Below are positions 56,312 to 64,000 of a stretch of 64,000 nucleotides of DNA, one piece after another; within the stretch, counting starts at the first letter, position 1; each line of letters starts with the position of its first letter. The stretch comes from Halomonas campaniensis (GTDB taxonomy: Bacteria > Pseudomonadota > Gammaproteobacteria > Pseudomonadales > Halomonadaceae), in the NCBI RefSeq assembly GCF_014193375.1, contig NZ_JACHZF010000007.1, positions 1 to 64,000 on the forward strand, read 5' to 3'. The notes under the pieces are model-generated. The model was given only the letters and a program-made list of their open reading frames with translations, was not told the origin of the DNA and did not search any database. The position numbers and the translations under genes are program-made.

Positions 56312-57713
56312 GGCCATGCCTGTGCTGCTGCTCTCCACCGCCCTGCTGGCCGGCTGTGCCGTGGGGCCCGACTACCGGGCCCCGGCACTCGACCTGCCCG
56401 AGCAGTGGCCCGACCACGTGCTGCTCGGCGACGAGGCCCGCGCCGACTGGCAGCAGTGGTGGCGCCAGTTCGAGGACCCGCACCTGGATGCCCTGGTGGC
56501 GCGGGCGGTGGACGACAACCTGGAGCTGCGACTGCAGCTGGCGCGCATCCAGGAGGCCCGGGCGAGGCTCGGGCTGGCCCGCGCCGAACAGCTGCCCTCG
56601 GTCAATGCCCAGGCCGAGGCGTCCCGGGAGCGCACCCCGGGGACCCTGTCGCCCTTCGGGGAGAGCACCGACAACACCTTCTCCCTGGCCGGCGTGCTCG
56701 ACTACGAGCTGGACCTCTGGGGTCGCCTGGCCCGCGAGCGCGAGGCCGCCGAGGCCCAGCTCGAGCAGAGCGCCTTCGCCCACGACGCGGTGCGCCTCAA
56801 CGTCATCGCCGACGTGGTGGCCACCTACTTCGACCTGCGCAGCGCCCAGCGCCAGCTGCGCATCACCGAGGCGACGGCGGAATCCCGCGAGGAGACCTTC
56901 CGGCTGGAGCAGCTGCGCTTCGACGTGGGCGAGAGCGACGAGCTGGCCCTGCGCCAGGCCCAGTCGGAGCTGGAGTCGACCCTCGCCCAGCTGCCCTCCC
57001 AGCGCGAGCGGGTGAGGGTGCTGGAGGGGGCGCTGGGACTGCTGGTGGGGATGACGCCCGCCGAGCTGATGGCCGAGCTGGACTATGGCGACACCCGCCT
57101 GGAGGCGATCGCCCTGCCCGACGGCGTGCCGGCGGTGCTGCCCTCGGCGCTGCTGGCTCGCCGTCCCGACATCCGCTCCGCCGAGGCGGGGCTGATCGCT
57201 GCCAATGCCGGCATCGGGGTGGCCGAGGCGAGCCGCCTGCCGCGCTTCAACCTGGGCGGGCTGCTCGGCACGGCGGCCGGCGACGCCGGTGACCTGTTCA
57301 CCTCGGCGGCCGGCACCTGGGGGCTCTCCGCCACGGTGATGGGGCCGCTGTTCGACTTCGGGCGCAGCGCCTCGCGCATCGACACCGCCGAGGCCCTGGC
57401 CGAGCAGGCGGAGATCCAGTATCGCGCCACCGTGGCCCAGGCCTTCAACGAGGTGCGCAACGCCCTGGTCACCTACGAGACCAGCGGCGAGCGGGTCGAG
57501 GCGACGCGCCACCAGGTGGCGGCCTTCGAGCGGACCCTGGAACTGGCCGAGGTGCGCTACCGGGAGGGCTTCGTCGGCTTCATCGAGCTGCTCGATGCCC
57601 AGCGCGCGCTGCTCGCCGCGGAGCTGGCGCTCTCCGAGGCGATGCGCGACCGCCTGACCGCCACCGCCACGCTGTTCAAGGCGCTGGGCGGCGGCTGGCA
57701 GGTCGACGGCTGA
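56304..57713 (+). CDS. RND efflux outer-membrane lipoprotein (OprM/NodT type)
   Basis: A 469-residue TolC-fold channel lipoprotein. The signal [18 protein letters not shown] has a lipobox at Cys18. The mature start AVGPDYRAP is typical of NodT-family channels. Repeated helical hairpins and [20 protein letters not shown] near 285 complete the pattern, with a duplicated second half. It overlaps the pump gene by 8 bases. Together with the adaptor and pump it forms a full tripartite system. Confidence 0.95.
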   Translation: MRKAMPVLLLSTALLAGCAVGPDYRAPALDLPEQWPDHVLLGDEARADWQQWWRQFEDPHLDALVARAVDDNLELRLQLARIQEARARLGLARAEQLPSVNAQAEASRERTPGTLSPFGESTDNTFSLAGVLDYELDLWGRLAREREAAEAQLEQSAFAHDAVRLNVIADVVATYFDLRSAQRQLRITEATAESREETFRLEQLRFDVGESDELALRQAQSELESTLAQLPSQRERVRVLEGALGLLVGMTPAELMAELDYGDTRLEAIALPDGVPAVLPSALLARRPDIRSAEAGLIAANAGIGVAEASRLPRFNLGGLLGTAAGDAGDLFTSAAGTWGLSATVMGPLFDFGRSASRIDTAEALAEQAEIQYRATVAQAFNEVRNALVTYETSGERVEATRHQVAAFERTLELAEVRYREGFVGFIELLDAQRALLAAELALSEAMRDRLTATATLFKALGGGWQVDG

Positions 57714-57835
57714 GTCGAGATGGCCGCTCACCTCGTGCGCGGGCGCGCTACGCTCGCGGACGACTATCCTGCTGACAGGGTAATGGAAGGCCTGGCGATG
57801 GGATCAGGCCGCTGGATCACAAGGGAGAGACTGTC

Positions 57836-58591
57836 ATGGCGACCCGAATCACCTCCACCCGGCGGGAGGACGGCATCCAGGTACTGAAGATCAGCTGCCC
57901 CGAGCGCCGTAACATCCTCGACGAGGCGAGCTATACGCAGCTGATCGAGGGGCTCGAGGCGGCCGAGGCGGACGAGGGGATCAAGGTGCTGATCATCACC
58001 GGCACCGAGAACTGCTTCACCGCCGGCAACGATCTGGCCAACTACCGGGCGCTGGCCCAGGCCGACCGCGTGCCGGCCATCACCTTCCTGCGCCGCCTGC
58101 ACGCCTTCCCCAAGCCGGTCATCGCCGCCGCGGAGGGCATCGCCATGGGGCTGGGGATCTCGATGCTGCTGCACAGCGACTTCGCCTACGCGGGCAACGC
58201 CACTCGCTTCCAGCTGCCCTTCACGAACTTCGCCCTGACCCCGCTGGGGGGCACCACCTGGCTGCTGCCGCGGCTGGCCGGCGGCAAGGCGGCCAGCCAG
58301 ATACTGCTGCTGGGACAGCCCTTCAGTGCCCGGCAGGCCTGCGACATCGGCCTGCTGACCGATACGGCACCCGATGGCCGGGCGCTGGAACAGGCCTTCG
58401 ACTGTGCCGCGCGGCTGCTGGCCAAGCCCGTCGATGCGCTGCTGGCCACCAAGGCGCTGATGCGCGCGGCCGACGCCGAGGCGATCGGCGAGGCGCTGGA
58501 CCGGGAGGAGCAGGCGCTGCTGGCGCGCTGCCGCTCTTCAGAGGCCCAGGGCGCCATCGACGCCTTCTTCGCCACCCGGCACGGGCGCTGA
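57836..58591 (+). CDS. Enoyl-CoA hydratase/isomerase family protein
   Basis: A 251-residue crotonase-fold protein. The oxyanion segment ITGTENCFTAGNDLANY near 58-74 and AAAEGIAMGLGISMLLHSD near 100 are typical. The segment FALTPLGGTTWLLPRLAGGKA would hold the position of the catalytic acid, but the usual Glu is not evident there, so isomerase or other CoA activity is possible. It follows the efflux operon by 122 bases and is convergent with the repressor gene. Link to efflux is unknown. Confidence 0.88.
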   Translation: MATRITSTRREDGIQVLKISCPERRNILDEASYTQLIEGLEAAEADEGIKVLIITGTENCFTAGNDLANYRALAQADRVPAITFLRRLHAFPKPVIAAAEGIAMGLGISMLLHSDFAYAGNATRFQLPFTNFALTPLGGTTWLLPRLAGGKAASQILLLGQPFSARQACDIGLLTDTAPDGRALEQAFDCAARLLAKPVDALLATKALMRAADAEAIGEALDREEQALLARCRSSEAQGAIDAFFATRHGR

Positions 58592-58612
58592 GAGAGGGAA
58601 GCGGGGGCATCG

Positions 58613-58636
58613 CCCGGGCGGGTCGCGCCGCCCGGG
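58613..58636. terminator. Hairpin between convergent hydratase and repressor genes
   Basis: CCCGGGCGG (58613-58621) pairs perfectly with CCGCCCGGG (58628-58636) round GTCGCG. It abuts the repressor stop codon and follows the hydratase stop by 21 bases, so it probably serves both strands. Confidence 0.65.
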
Positions 58637-59266
58637 TCACTCACCGGCGGCAGGCGGGGGGGCGACGAGCCTGAGCTGGGTCTCCACCAGTACCATGCCC
58701 TGCTCGACGATGGAGAACCGTTCGTGGTTGCGCAGCCAGTCGTGGAACAGGCCGCCCAGCATGGACTGCATCAGGCTGGCGGCCAGTTCCGGCGAGAGGT
58801 CCCCGCGGAGCTGGCCCAGGCGGGCGGCGCAGGCGAAGTAGTCGCGCAGGGCGCCGCAGGCCTCCTCGGCCATCTCGTTCTGCATGGCCAGCGGGTCGAT
58901 GTCGCCGAACACCTCGCAGTGGTGGATCAGGATGGCGTGGACGCGGCGATAGCGCGGCTGCTCGAGGCGTTCGAAGCCCTTCCGGATGGCCAGCCGGATC
59001 GCCTCCAGGGGGCGTTCGGCGAGGCTCGGATCGCCGATCTCCTCCACCAGCTCCCGGAACGGCATGCGCACCCGCTGCAGCATGGCCTGGAAGAGGTCGG
59101 CCTTGTTGCGGAAGTGCCAGTAGACGGCGCCTCGCGTCATGCCGGCATGGCGCGCGATCTGCTCCAGCGAGGTGCGCGCCACGCCCTTCTCCAGGAACAC
59201 CGCCTCGGCGGCATCGAGCAGGGCCTCGCGGGTCGCGGCCGCCTCGGCTTTGGTCTTTCGGGCCAT
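58637..59266 (-). CDS. TetR/AcrR-family repressor (AcrR/TtgR-like)
   Basis: A 209-residue repressor. The N-terminal helix-turn-helix reads FLEKGVARTSLEQIARHAGM then TRGAVYWHFRNKADLF, the AcrR/TtgR signature. The rest is an all-helical ligand pocket (ALRDYFACAARLGQLR, SLMQSMLGGLFHDWL). ATG 59266 starts it; AGGGAG lies 10 bases upstream. A site matching the efflux operator overlaps its own -35, so it is likely autoregulated and controls the pump genes 7 kb away. This pairing is inference. Confidence 0.9.
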   Translation of the reverse strand: MARKTKAEAAATREALLDAAEAVFLEKGVARTSLEQIARHAGMTRGAVYWHFRNKADLFQAMLQRVRMPFRELVEEIGDPSLAERPLEAIRLAIRKGFERLEQPRYRRVHAILIHHCEVFGDIDPLAMQNEMAEEACGALRDYFACAARLGQLRGDLSPELAASLMQSMLGGLFHDWLRNHERFSIVEQGMVLVETQLRLVAPPPAAGE

Positions 59267-59300
59267 GCAGGACGATCTCCCTGAATCACTGACGACCCGC

Positions 59301-59341
59301 ATTCTACCCGAACGACGCCGATTTTACATTCGCTGCTGTAT
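59301..59341 (-). promoter_or_regulatory. Operator and promoter of the AcrR-like gene
   Basis: On the minus strand, ATACAGCAGCGAATGTA (59341-59325) shares ATACA-N5-GAATGTA with the efflux operator. TGTAAA (59328-59323) and TAGAAT (59306-59301), 16 bases apart, form a plausible -35/-10 that the operator overlaps. Confidence 0.68.
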
Positions 59342-59361
59342 GGTTCCCGGGCCGGGGGCTG

Positions 59362-59415
59362 CACCGCTCGCCAGCGGGCTCCGGGCTCGACACCGCTCGT
59401 CAGCGGGCTCCGGGC
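59362..59415 (+). repeat. 29-base tandem repeat before the AstE/AspA-like gene
   Basis: A 25-base block at 59362-59386 recurs at 59391-59415 with one mismatch, a 29-base period. It lies in the gap between the repressor promoter and the deacylase gene. Slippage-prone, no coding effect. Confidence 0.85.
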
Positions 59416-59459
59416 CGGGTATAAACGGGAGCCATGCCCCTGTCACAGGACGACACCCC

Positions 59460-60491
59460 ATGGCCCGTGCTCCCTTCGAACTCGCCGACATCCGCATCGC
59501 CCCGGGGTCGCGCACCCAGATCGACGTCCCCGTGGCACGGCTCTACACCCATGCGCCCCTCTACATCCCGGTGGAGGTGGTGCACGGCCGCCAGGCGGGG
59601 CCGACGCTGCTGGTCTGCGGCGGCATCCACGGCGACGAGATCAACAGCGTGGAGATCGTGCGCCGGCTGCTGCGCTCCAGGCAGCTCCAGGGCCTGCGCG
59701 GCACGCTGATCGCCGCGCCCATCGTCAACGTGTTCGGCTTCGTCCAGCACAGCCGCTACCTGCCGGACCGCCGCGACCTCAACCGCTGTTTCCCCGGCAG
59801 CGAGTCGGGCTCGCTGGGTGGCCGGGTGGCGGCGCTGTTCCGCGAGCAGATCGTCGACCACGCCTCCCACATCATCGACCTGCATACCGGGGCGATCCAT
59901 CGCACCAACCTGCCGCAGATCCGCGCCCAGCTGACCCCGGGCGGCGAGACCGAGCGCATGGCCAACGCCTTCGGGGCACCGGTGATCCTCAACGCCGAGC
60001 TGCGCGAGGGCAGCCTGCGCCACTATGCCCAGAACCGTGGCATCCCGGTGCTCACCTACGAGGCGGGGGAGGCGCTGCGCTTCGACGAGTGGGCGATCAC
60101 GCCCGGCGTGCGCGGCGTGCTGCGGGTAATGCGTCGGCTGGGAATGCTGGCCGGCGAGCGGCGCCGTCGGACGCCGCCGGCGGCGGAGATCGCCAACGGC
60201 TCGAGCTGGGCGCGGGCGCCCATCGACGGCATCCTCAGGCCCCAGGTGCGCCTGGGGGCGCGGGTGGCCCGGGACGAGCTGCTGGGCCGGGTGGCCGACC
60301 CGTTCGGCAACGCGGAAGGGGAGGTGAGGTCCATGGCCGACGGCATCGTCATCGGCATGAGCCGGCTGCCGCTGGCCAACGAGGGGGAGGCGCTCTTCCA
60401 CATCGCCCGCTTCGATGCCATCGAGGAGGCCGAGAGCGCCATCGAGGACTTCCACTCCAGCCTGGCGCCCCCGCCCGACTCGCTCTACTGA
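59460..60491 (+). CDS. AstE/AspA-like zinc deacylase
   Basis: A 343-residue M14-type amidohydrolase of the succinylglutamate desuccinylase/aspartoacylase family. Zinc ligands are His57 and Glu60 in GGIHGDEIN and His142 in DLHTG. A beta-rich C-terminal domain follows. It would remove an acyl group from an amino acid derivative, but genuine AstE and AspA differ, and similar proteins act on ectoine intermediates in halophiles. ATG 59460 has AGGAC upstream. No catabolic neighbours point to one substrate. Confidence 0.86.
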   Translation: MARAPFELADIRIAPGSRTQIDVPVARLYTHAPLYIPVEVVHGRQAGPTLLVCGGIHGDEINSVEIVRRLLRSRQLQGLRGTLIAAPIVNVFGFVQHSRYLPDRRDLNRCFPGSESGSLGGRVAALFREQIVDHASHIIDLHTGAIHRTNLPQIRAQLTPGGETERMANAFGAPVILNAELREGSLRHYAQNRGIPVLTYEAGEALRFDEWAITPGVRGVLRVMRRLGMLAGERRRRTPPAAEIANGSSWARAPIDGILRPQVRLGARVARDELLGRVADPFGNAEGEVRSMADGIVIGMSRLPLANEGEALFHIARFDAIEEAESAIEDFHSSLAPPPDSLY

Positions 60492-60516
60492 GGCAGGGCG
60501 CCCGCGGGGCGTGTTG

Positions 60517-61530
60517 TCACGCCGCGTCGGCCGGTTCGCGCTCGGGGACCAGGCTCAGGGCGTCGTCGAAGACGCGCAGGCAGGCACCCTCGAGGTGGCC
60601 GTTCTCGGAGAGGTGGCGGCGGAAGCGCCGTCCCCCCGGCTGGCCCTGGAAGAGCCCCAGCAGGTGGCGGGTGATGTGGTTGAGCTTGGCGCCCTCCTCG
60701 AGGCGCCGGGCGATGTAGGGGCGGAAGGCTCGCGCCGCCGCGTGGCGGCTGATCGCCGGCCCCGGCTCGCCGTAGAGCGCCTGGTCCACGCCGGCCAGCA
60801 GCCAGGGGTTCTGGTAGGCCTCGCGACCCACCATCACGCTGTCCACCCGCTCGAGCTGCACCCGACACGCGTCGAGGGACTTCACGCCGCCGTTGATGCC
60901 GATATGCAGCTCGGGGCGGCTCGCCTTGAGGCGGTGCACCCGGGGGTAGTTGAGGGGCGGGATATCGCGGTTCTCTTTCGGCGAGAGCCCCTGCAGCCAG
61001 GCCTTGCGCGCGTGCACGATGAACACCTCGCAGCCGGCGTCGGCCACTGTGGCGATAAAGCGCTCGAGGTCGGCGTCCTCGTCCTGGTCGTCGATGCCGA
61101 TGCGGCACTTCACGGTGACCGGGATCGACACCGCGTCGCGCATGGCGCGTACCCCGGCGGCCACCGTCTCGGGATGGCCCATCAGGCAGGCGCCGATCAG
61201 GTTGTTCTGCACCCGGTCGCTGGGGCAGCCCACGTTGAGGTTGACCTCGTCAAAGCCCCAGGCCTGGGCGATGGCCGCGCACTCGGCGAGCTCGCCCGGG
61301 TCGCTGCCGCCCAGCTGCAGGGCCAGCGGATGCTCCACTTCGTCGAAGCCCAGGAAGCGCTCCCGCGGGCTGCCGTGCAGGATGGCGCCGGTGGTGACCA
61401 TCTCGGTGTAGAGCAGCGCTCGACGGGTCAGGGTGCGGGCGAACGCGCGGTAGTCGCGGGTCGTCCAGTCCATCATCGGCGCGACGGAGAAGGTCCTGTC
61501 TAGCGTGGGGCGCGGGGTCTCGGTATGCAT
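60517..61530 (-). CDS. dusA: tRNA-dihydrouridine synthase A
   Basis: A 337-residue flavoenzyme that reduces U20 in tRNA. Family segments are SVAPMMDWTTRDYRAFAR near the start, NLNVGCPSDRVQ near 95-107 with the catalytic Cys, and VHARKAWLQGLSPKENRD, INGGVKSL and VMVGREAYQNPW. These fit DusA rather than DusB or C. The ATG at 61530 has a weak ribosome site. It is convergent with the deacylase gene. Confidence 0.95.
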   Translation of the reverse strand: MHTETPRPTLDRTFSVAPMMDWTTRDYRAFARTLTRRALLYTEMVTTGAILHGSPRERFLGFDEVEHPLALQLGGSDPGELAECAAIAQAWGFDEVNLNVGCPSDRVQNNLIGACLMGHPETVAAGVRAMRDAVSIPVTVKCRIGIDDQDEDADLERFIATVADAGCEVFIVHARKAWLQGLSPKENRDIPPLNYPRVHRLKASRPELHIGINGGVKSLDACRVQLERVDSVMVGREAYQNPWLLAGVDQALYGEPGPAISRHAAARAFRPYIARRLEEGAKLNHITRHLLGLFQGQPGGRRFRRHLSENGHLEGACLRVFDDALSLVPEREPADAA

Positions 61531-61684
61531 GCGGAGCTTGGCGGTTGCCTTCTCTGGTCATGAAAAGGGCCGCATTTTCGCATAACCGGCCGCGATACGC
61601 ACTGCTTCGGCGGCGGTGGCGCCTCGATGGCATGGACAGGTTGGCGAAGTGGTCAGCCAGGTGCGGCGATATGCATGGTGAGGT

Positions 61685-61711
61685 AAAACCCGTCCCGGCC
61701 GAGAGGCCGGG
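61685..61711 (-). terminator. Candidate terminator after hicB
   Basis: On the minus strand CCCGGCC (61711-61705) pairs with GGCCGGG (61700-61694) round TCTC; five bases later come four T (61688-61685). It lies 8 bases after hicB. Confidence 0.65.
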
Positions 61712-61719
61712 GGAGTGTG

Positions 61720-62133
61720 CTACTGGGCGTGACGCTCGAGTTCGTGCAGCGCGGCGCGGGCGAGGAAGCCGGAACGACTCTTGTAGTCGCCGTGCTTCGC
61801 CACGGTGCTGTCGATGCGCTTGATCAGCAGGTCGGGCAGGGTGACGTTGATCTTGTGGCTCTTGCCCAGGTAGGGGGTCATGTCGATCTCTACCGTGGCC
61901 CAGACCCACCCGGCGAAGTCGGGGTGCTTCAGGTGCTGCTGGATAGCGGTGGCCGTCGGAATGGGGTCACCGTGCTCCGACAGGCTTTCCAGGTGCCCCT
62001 CGATGGCCTCGCGAGCGTTGGCGATGGCTTCGTCGAAGGAGTCGCCAGCGGAGAAGCAGCCGGGCAAGTCGGGCACGACCACGCTACAGGCGTGCTGCTC
62101 GTCGCCGATCTCGATGGCAATGGGGTAGTGCAT
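61720..62133 (-). CDS. hicB: HicB-family antitoxin
   Basis: A 137-residue antitoxin with the HicB fold: YPIAIEIGDEQHACSVVVPDLPGCFSAGD in pieces, DSFDEAIANAREAIEGHL. The C-terminal 50 residues form a ribbon-helix-helix-like DNA-binding part (INVTLPDLLIKRIDS, SRSGFLARAAL). It neutralises HicA and should repress the operon through the dyad near 62384. Its start lies 38 bases after the hicA stop. Confidence 0.93.
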   Translation of the reverse strand: MHYPIAIEIGDEQHACSVVVPDLPGCFSAGDSFDEAIANAREAIEGHLESLSEHGDPIPTATAIQQHLKHPDFAGWVWATVEIDMTPYLGKSHKINVTLPDLLIKRIDSTVAKHGDYKSRSGFLARAALHELERHAQ

Positions 62134-62171
62134 GTGGTGTCGCTCCCGTGTAGTGCCCGATGCAGTAGCCG

Positions 62172-62354
62172 TCACTTCAGTCCGGCCTGCTTTCTGACTG
62201 CCTGGATCAACCCCGTCTTCAGGTCCTTCTTAGGGTGAGGCACGGTGATGGTGCCGGGCTTGTGGGGGTGCCGAAAGTGATGGTGGCTGCCCTTGATTCG
62301 GTCCAGCCGCCAGCCATCCGCTTCCAGTTCCTTGATCAGGTCCGCGCTCTTCAC
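62172..62354 (-). CDS. hicA: HicA-family mRNA interferase toxin
   Basis: A 60-residue toxin with the double-stranded RNA-binding fold: LIKELEADGWRLDRIKGSHH, then FRHPHKPGTITVPHPKKDL and a C-terminal helix. The catalytic His is in GSHHHF (about 24). It degrades mRNA when unopposed. The start is GTG (62354) with AAGGAG 5-6 bases upstream, so an ATG-only search would miss it. It is the first gene of the pair, in the usual hicA-hicB order. Confidence 0.95.
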   Translation of the reverse strand: MKSADLIKELEADGWRLDRIKGSHHHFRHPHKPGTITVPHPKKDLKTGLIQAVRKQAGLK

Positions 62355-62375
62355 CCCGGCTCCTTGTGGCCGTTT

Positions 62376-62410
62376 AGGGTTATAGTAACCCTGGGATGTT
62401 CGAGAGGCAA
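62376..62410 (-). promoter_or_regulatory. hicAB promoter and operator
   Basis: AGGGTTATAGTAACCCT at 62376-62392 is a perfect dyad (AGGGTTA/TAACCCT) round TAG. On the minus strand TTGCCT (62410-62405) and TACTAT (62387-62382) are 17 bases apart, so the dyad covers the -10. HicB is the likely binder. Confidence 0.78.
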
Positions 62411-62554
62411 TTGATCAGAACCCTGAAAACTCCGAGCAATGCGATATCTGTCGCATCGCCTCAGGTGGTGGCGGTTGTGCATTCGGCGCGTGCGGCGTCT
62501 CAGGCAGTCCTGCTCGCCGCCGGCGGCCATGGCCAACATACCGAGAGATCACAC

Positions 62555-62770
62555 CTAGCCGGCCCGGGAGAAGGCGATCGGGTCCAGCTCGTGGAGGCCG
62601 ATGGTGACGGCGGCCTGGCAGTTAAGGCAGCGCAGGGTGCCGGTGTCGCGGGAGAGCCCCTCGACCCTGAAGCGGCCGAGGCGGAGGTCGGTCGGTTCTT
62701 CGCGGTTGCCGCACTGCCGGCAGATGAGGGTCAGGCCATGTACCTTGTGGGTGAGGGTGATGGTGTCCAC
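62555..62770 (-). CDS. Small zinc-ribbon-like protein
   Basis: A 71-residue protein with two Cys pairs, CRQCGN near 18-23 and LRCLNCQ near 47-53, in MDTITLTHKVHGLTLICRQC-type context. It probably binds one zinc. Coding bias favours this frame over the opposite strand. The 200 bases between it and hicA, and the 170 bases after it, hold no other supported gene. Function unknown. Confidence 0.65.
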   Translation of the reverse strand: MDTITLTHKVHGLTLICRQCGNREEPTDLRLGRFRVEGLSRDTGTLRCLNCQAAVTIGLHELDPIAFSRAG

Positions 62771-62940
62771 GCCTACCTCCTGCTTCGTGATGGGGAGTCT
62801 TGCCGGGATGCGGGAAGGCAGGTCCGGGCGTCCCGGCGTCCCACTCAGGAACCCTATGCCATCCCCGTCGCGAGCGCCCGTGAAAATGCTTCAAGCGCAA
62901 CCGGCGATAACCTTGGAACCCTTTCTGCGAGATGACGGCC

Positions 62941-63180
62941 ATGTCCCACGAACTGACGGACCACCAGAGGGAGCTGCTGGCGCGCGTGCTGCAGCATGGC
63001 GGGGTGCTCTCCTCGCCCTTCGGCCATTCCGATGAGGATGCCCTGCTGCCGGCGCTGCGCGAGGCTATCGCGGCGCTCGAGGCGCAGGGGCTGATCACGG
63101 TGACGGCACATGATGCCCCCGGGCAGGGCGAGACCCTGACGCTGACCGAGCAGGGCTATGCGGCCCTCGGCATTCGCTGA
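62941..63180 (+). CDS. Small conserved-looking hypothetical protein
   Basis: A 79-residue protein from ATG 62941 (ATG 62932 would add three residues), MSHELTDHQRELLARVLQHG, then GLITVTAHDAPG and LTLTEQGYAALG. The helical N-terminus and TLTEQGYAAL end resemble a winged-helix fold, as in small transcription factors. No ribosome site is strong. No family assigned. Confidence 0.6.
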   Translation: MSHELTDHQRELLARVLQHGGVLSSPFGHSDEDALLPALREAIAALEAQGLITVTAHDAPGQGETLTLTEQGYAALGIR

Positions 63181-63215
63181 ACGCCACGCGTCCGCTGTCG
63201 GCGCGAGCCTGGCGC

Positions 63216-64000
63216 TCAGGCGGTGAACACCGTGTAGAGCATCTGCAGCGCCAGGGCCATCAGCATGACGGCGAACACCCGCCTGAGGATGCCCACCGGC
63301 AGCCGGTGGGCGAGCCGCGCGCCGAGAGGGGCGGTGAGGATGCTGAACGGCGCCATGAGCAGCAGCGCGGGCAGGTAGACATAGCCCCAGGCGGCATCCG
63401 GCAGGCCCGCGGTGCCCCAGCCGTTGATGACGTAGCCCAGTGCCCCGGCCAGGGCGATCGGCAGCCCCACCGCGGCCGAGGTGCCGATGGCGTGGGGCAG
63501 CCGCACGTTGCACCAGGTGAGGAAGGGCACGGTGAGCGAGCCGCCGCCGATGGCCACCAGCGCCGAGATGCCGCCGATGCCGAGCCCGGCGCCGGACAGG
63601 CCCACCGCCCCCGGCAGGGTGCGGGTCGGCTTGGGCTTCAGGTTGGCGAGCATCTGCAGCGACATCAGCACCATGAAGCCGGCGAAGAAGATCGCCAGGC
63701 CGCGGGTCGGCATCAGGGCGGCGACGAAGGTGGCCAGGAAGGTCCCGGCGAGGATGGCCGGGGTGATGTGGCGCACGATGGGCCAGCGCACCGCGCCATG
63801 CCGATGGTGCGACCAGAGGCTGGCCGAGGCCGACGGCACGATGGCCGCCATGGCGGTACCCAGCGCCAGGTGGGCGATGTGCTCGTGGGGGACCCCCTGG
63901 ATCACGAACAGCGATGTCAGGATCGGCACCATGATGCCGCCGCCGCCGATGCCGAGCAGGCCGGCCATCAGGCCGACGAAGCTTCCCAGGGCCAGGTAGG
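63216..64000 (-). CDS. TauE/SafE-family sulfite/anion exporter, N-terminus beyond the window
   Basis: A membrane permease cut by the window end; the frame stays open to base 64000. The visible part has LMAGLLGIGGGGIMVPIL and a second copy of the signature, GIGGISALVAIGGGSLTVPFLT, with about seven hydrophobic segments. Such proteins (formerly DUF81) export sulfite, sulfoacetate or similar organic anions. An ATG at 63968 is internal. Neighbours give no hint of substrate. Confidence 0.88.
   Translation of the reverse strand, partial: YLALGSFVGLMAGLLGIGGGGIMVPILTSLFVIQGVPHEHIAHLALGTAMAAIVPSASASLWSHHRHGAVRWPIVRHITPAILAGTFLATFVAALMPTRGLAIFFAGFMVLMSLQMLANLKPKPTRTLPGAVGLSGAGLGIGGISALVAIGGGSLTVPFLTWCNVRLPHAIGTSAAVGLPIALAGALGYVINGWGTAGLPDAAWGYVYLPALLLMAPFSILTAPLGARLAHRLPVGILRRVFAVMLMALALQMLYTVFTA

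Noticed and set aside
62351..62539. 62-codon minus-strand frame upstream of hicA
   Set aside because: No ribosome site, runs over the hicAB operator and promoter, and resembles nothing.

Overview
The window is high-GC gene-dense bacterial DNA with few gaps, Shine-Dalgarno sites and many 1-8 base overlaps. It encodes TrkA, AcrB/MexB- and OprM-type efflux proteins, DusA, an Lgt and sigma-54 control. This points to a Gammaproteobacterium. A Halomonas-like member of the Halomonadaceae is the best guess, but that rests on gene content and codon bias, not on any search. I see no tRNA, rRNA, CRISPR array, insertion sequence or integrase.

Layout. 1-3122: the end of trkA, then a lysozyme-like protein and a lipase-like hydrolase. 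3249-11231: a type I restriction-modification operon, hsdM-hsdS-(AlbA/GHKL ATPase)-hsdR, joined by overlapping stop/start codons. Both hsdS target-recognition regions look GC-poor, and the ATPase gene carries a frame-shifting 11-base tandem repeat. 11322-24763: a copper and envelope region. Its minus-strand operon holds a Met-rich Spy-like protein, a CopA ATPase, small membrane or secreted proteins and a DUF411 protein. Its plus-strand operon holds a Cys-rich secreted protein, a Tat-exported multicopper oxidase, a BNR lipoprotein, a second-type-context Lgt, an HMA-like protein, a membrane protein and a cardiolipin synthase. An L,D-transpeptidase and a His-rich cytochrome c follow. 24829-28414: a minus-strand operon of CoA pyrophosphatase-like NUDIX, 2OG-Fe(II) oxygenase, soluble PAS histidine kinase and FixJ-type regulator.

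28518-42574: a NUDIX hydrolase, then a polyol catabolic cluster. It has a SorC-type regulator, a binding protein, two permeases and an ATPase for uptake. Enzymes are a HAD phosphatase, an SDR polyol dehydrogenase, a P-loop kinase, two mannitol-dehydrogenase-family proteins, xylulokinase and transaldolase. Together they would import hexitols or pentitols, oxidise them to ketoses, phosphorylate D-xylulose and feed the pentose phosphate pathway. 42529-44590: a NIF3-like protein, a fasciclin protein and a fructosamine-kinase-like protein. 44595-50495: a cyanate cluster (binding protein, permease, ATPase, cyanase) divergent from a sigma-54 activator. The gap holds a convincing -24/-12 promoter and upstream repeats.

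50506-59266: an alpha/beta hydrolase, a probable new small RNA (about 51582-51694), an RND tripartite efflux operon, an enoyl-CoA hydratase and a TetR/AcrR repressor. Matching operator-like sites lie before the efflux operon and before the repressor. 59460-64000: an AstE/AspA-like deacylase, dusA, a hicAB toxin-antitoxin pair with an operator, two small proteins and a TauE/SafE exporter cut by the window end.

Most noteworthy: the repeat-bearing ATPase inside the restriction operon, the sigma-54 cyanate control region, the small RNA, the paired efflux operators, and three small Cys/His secreted proteins with a shared C-terminal tail in the copper region.
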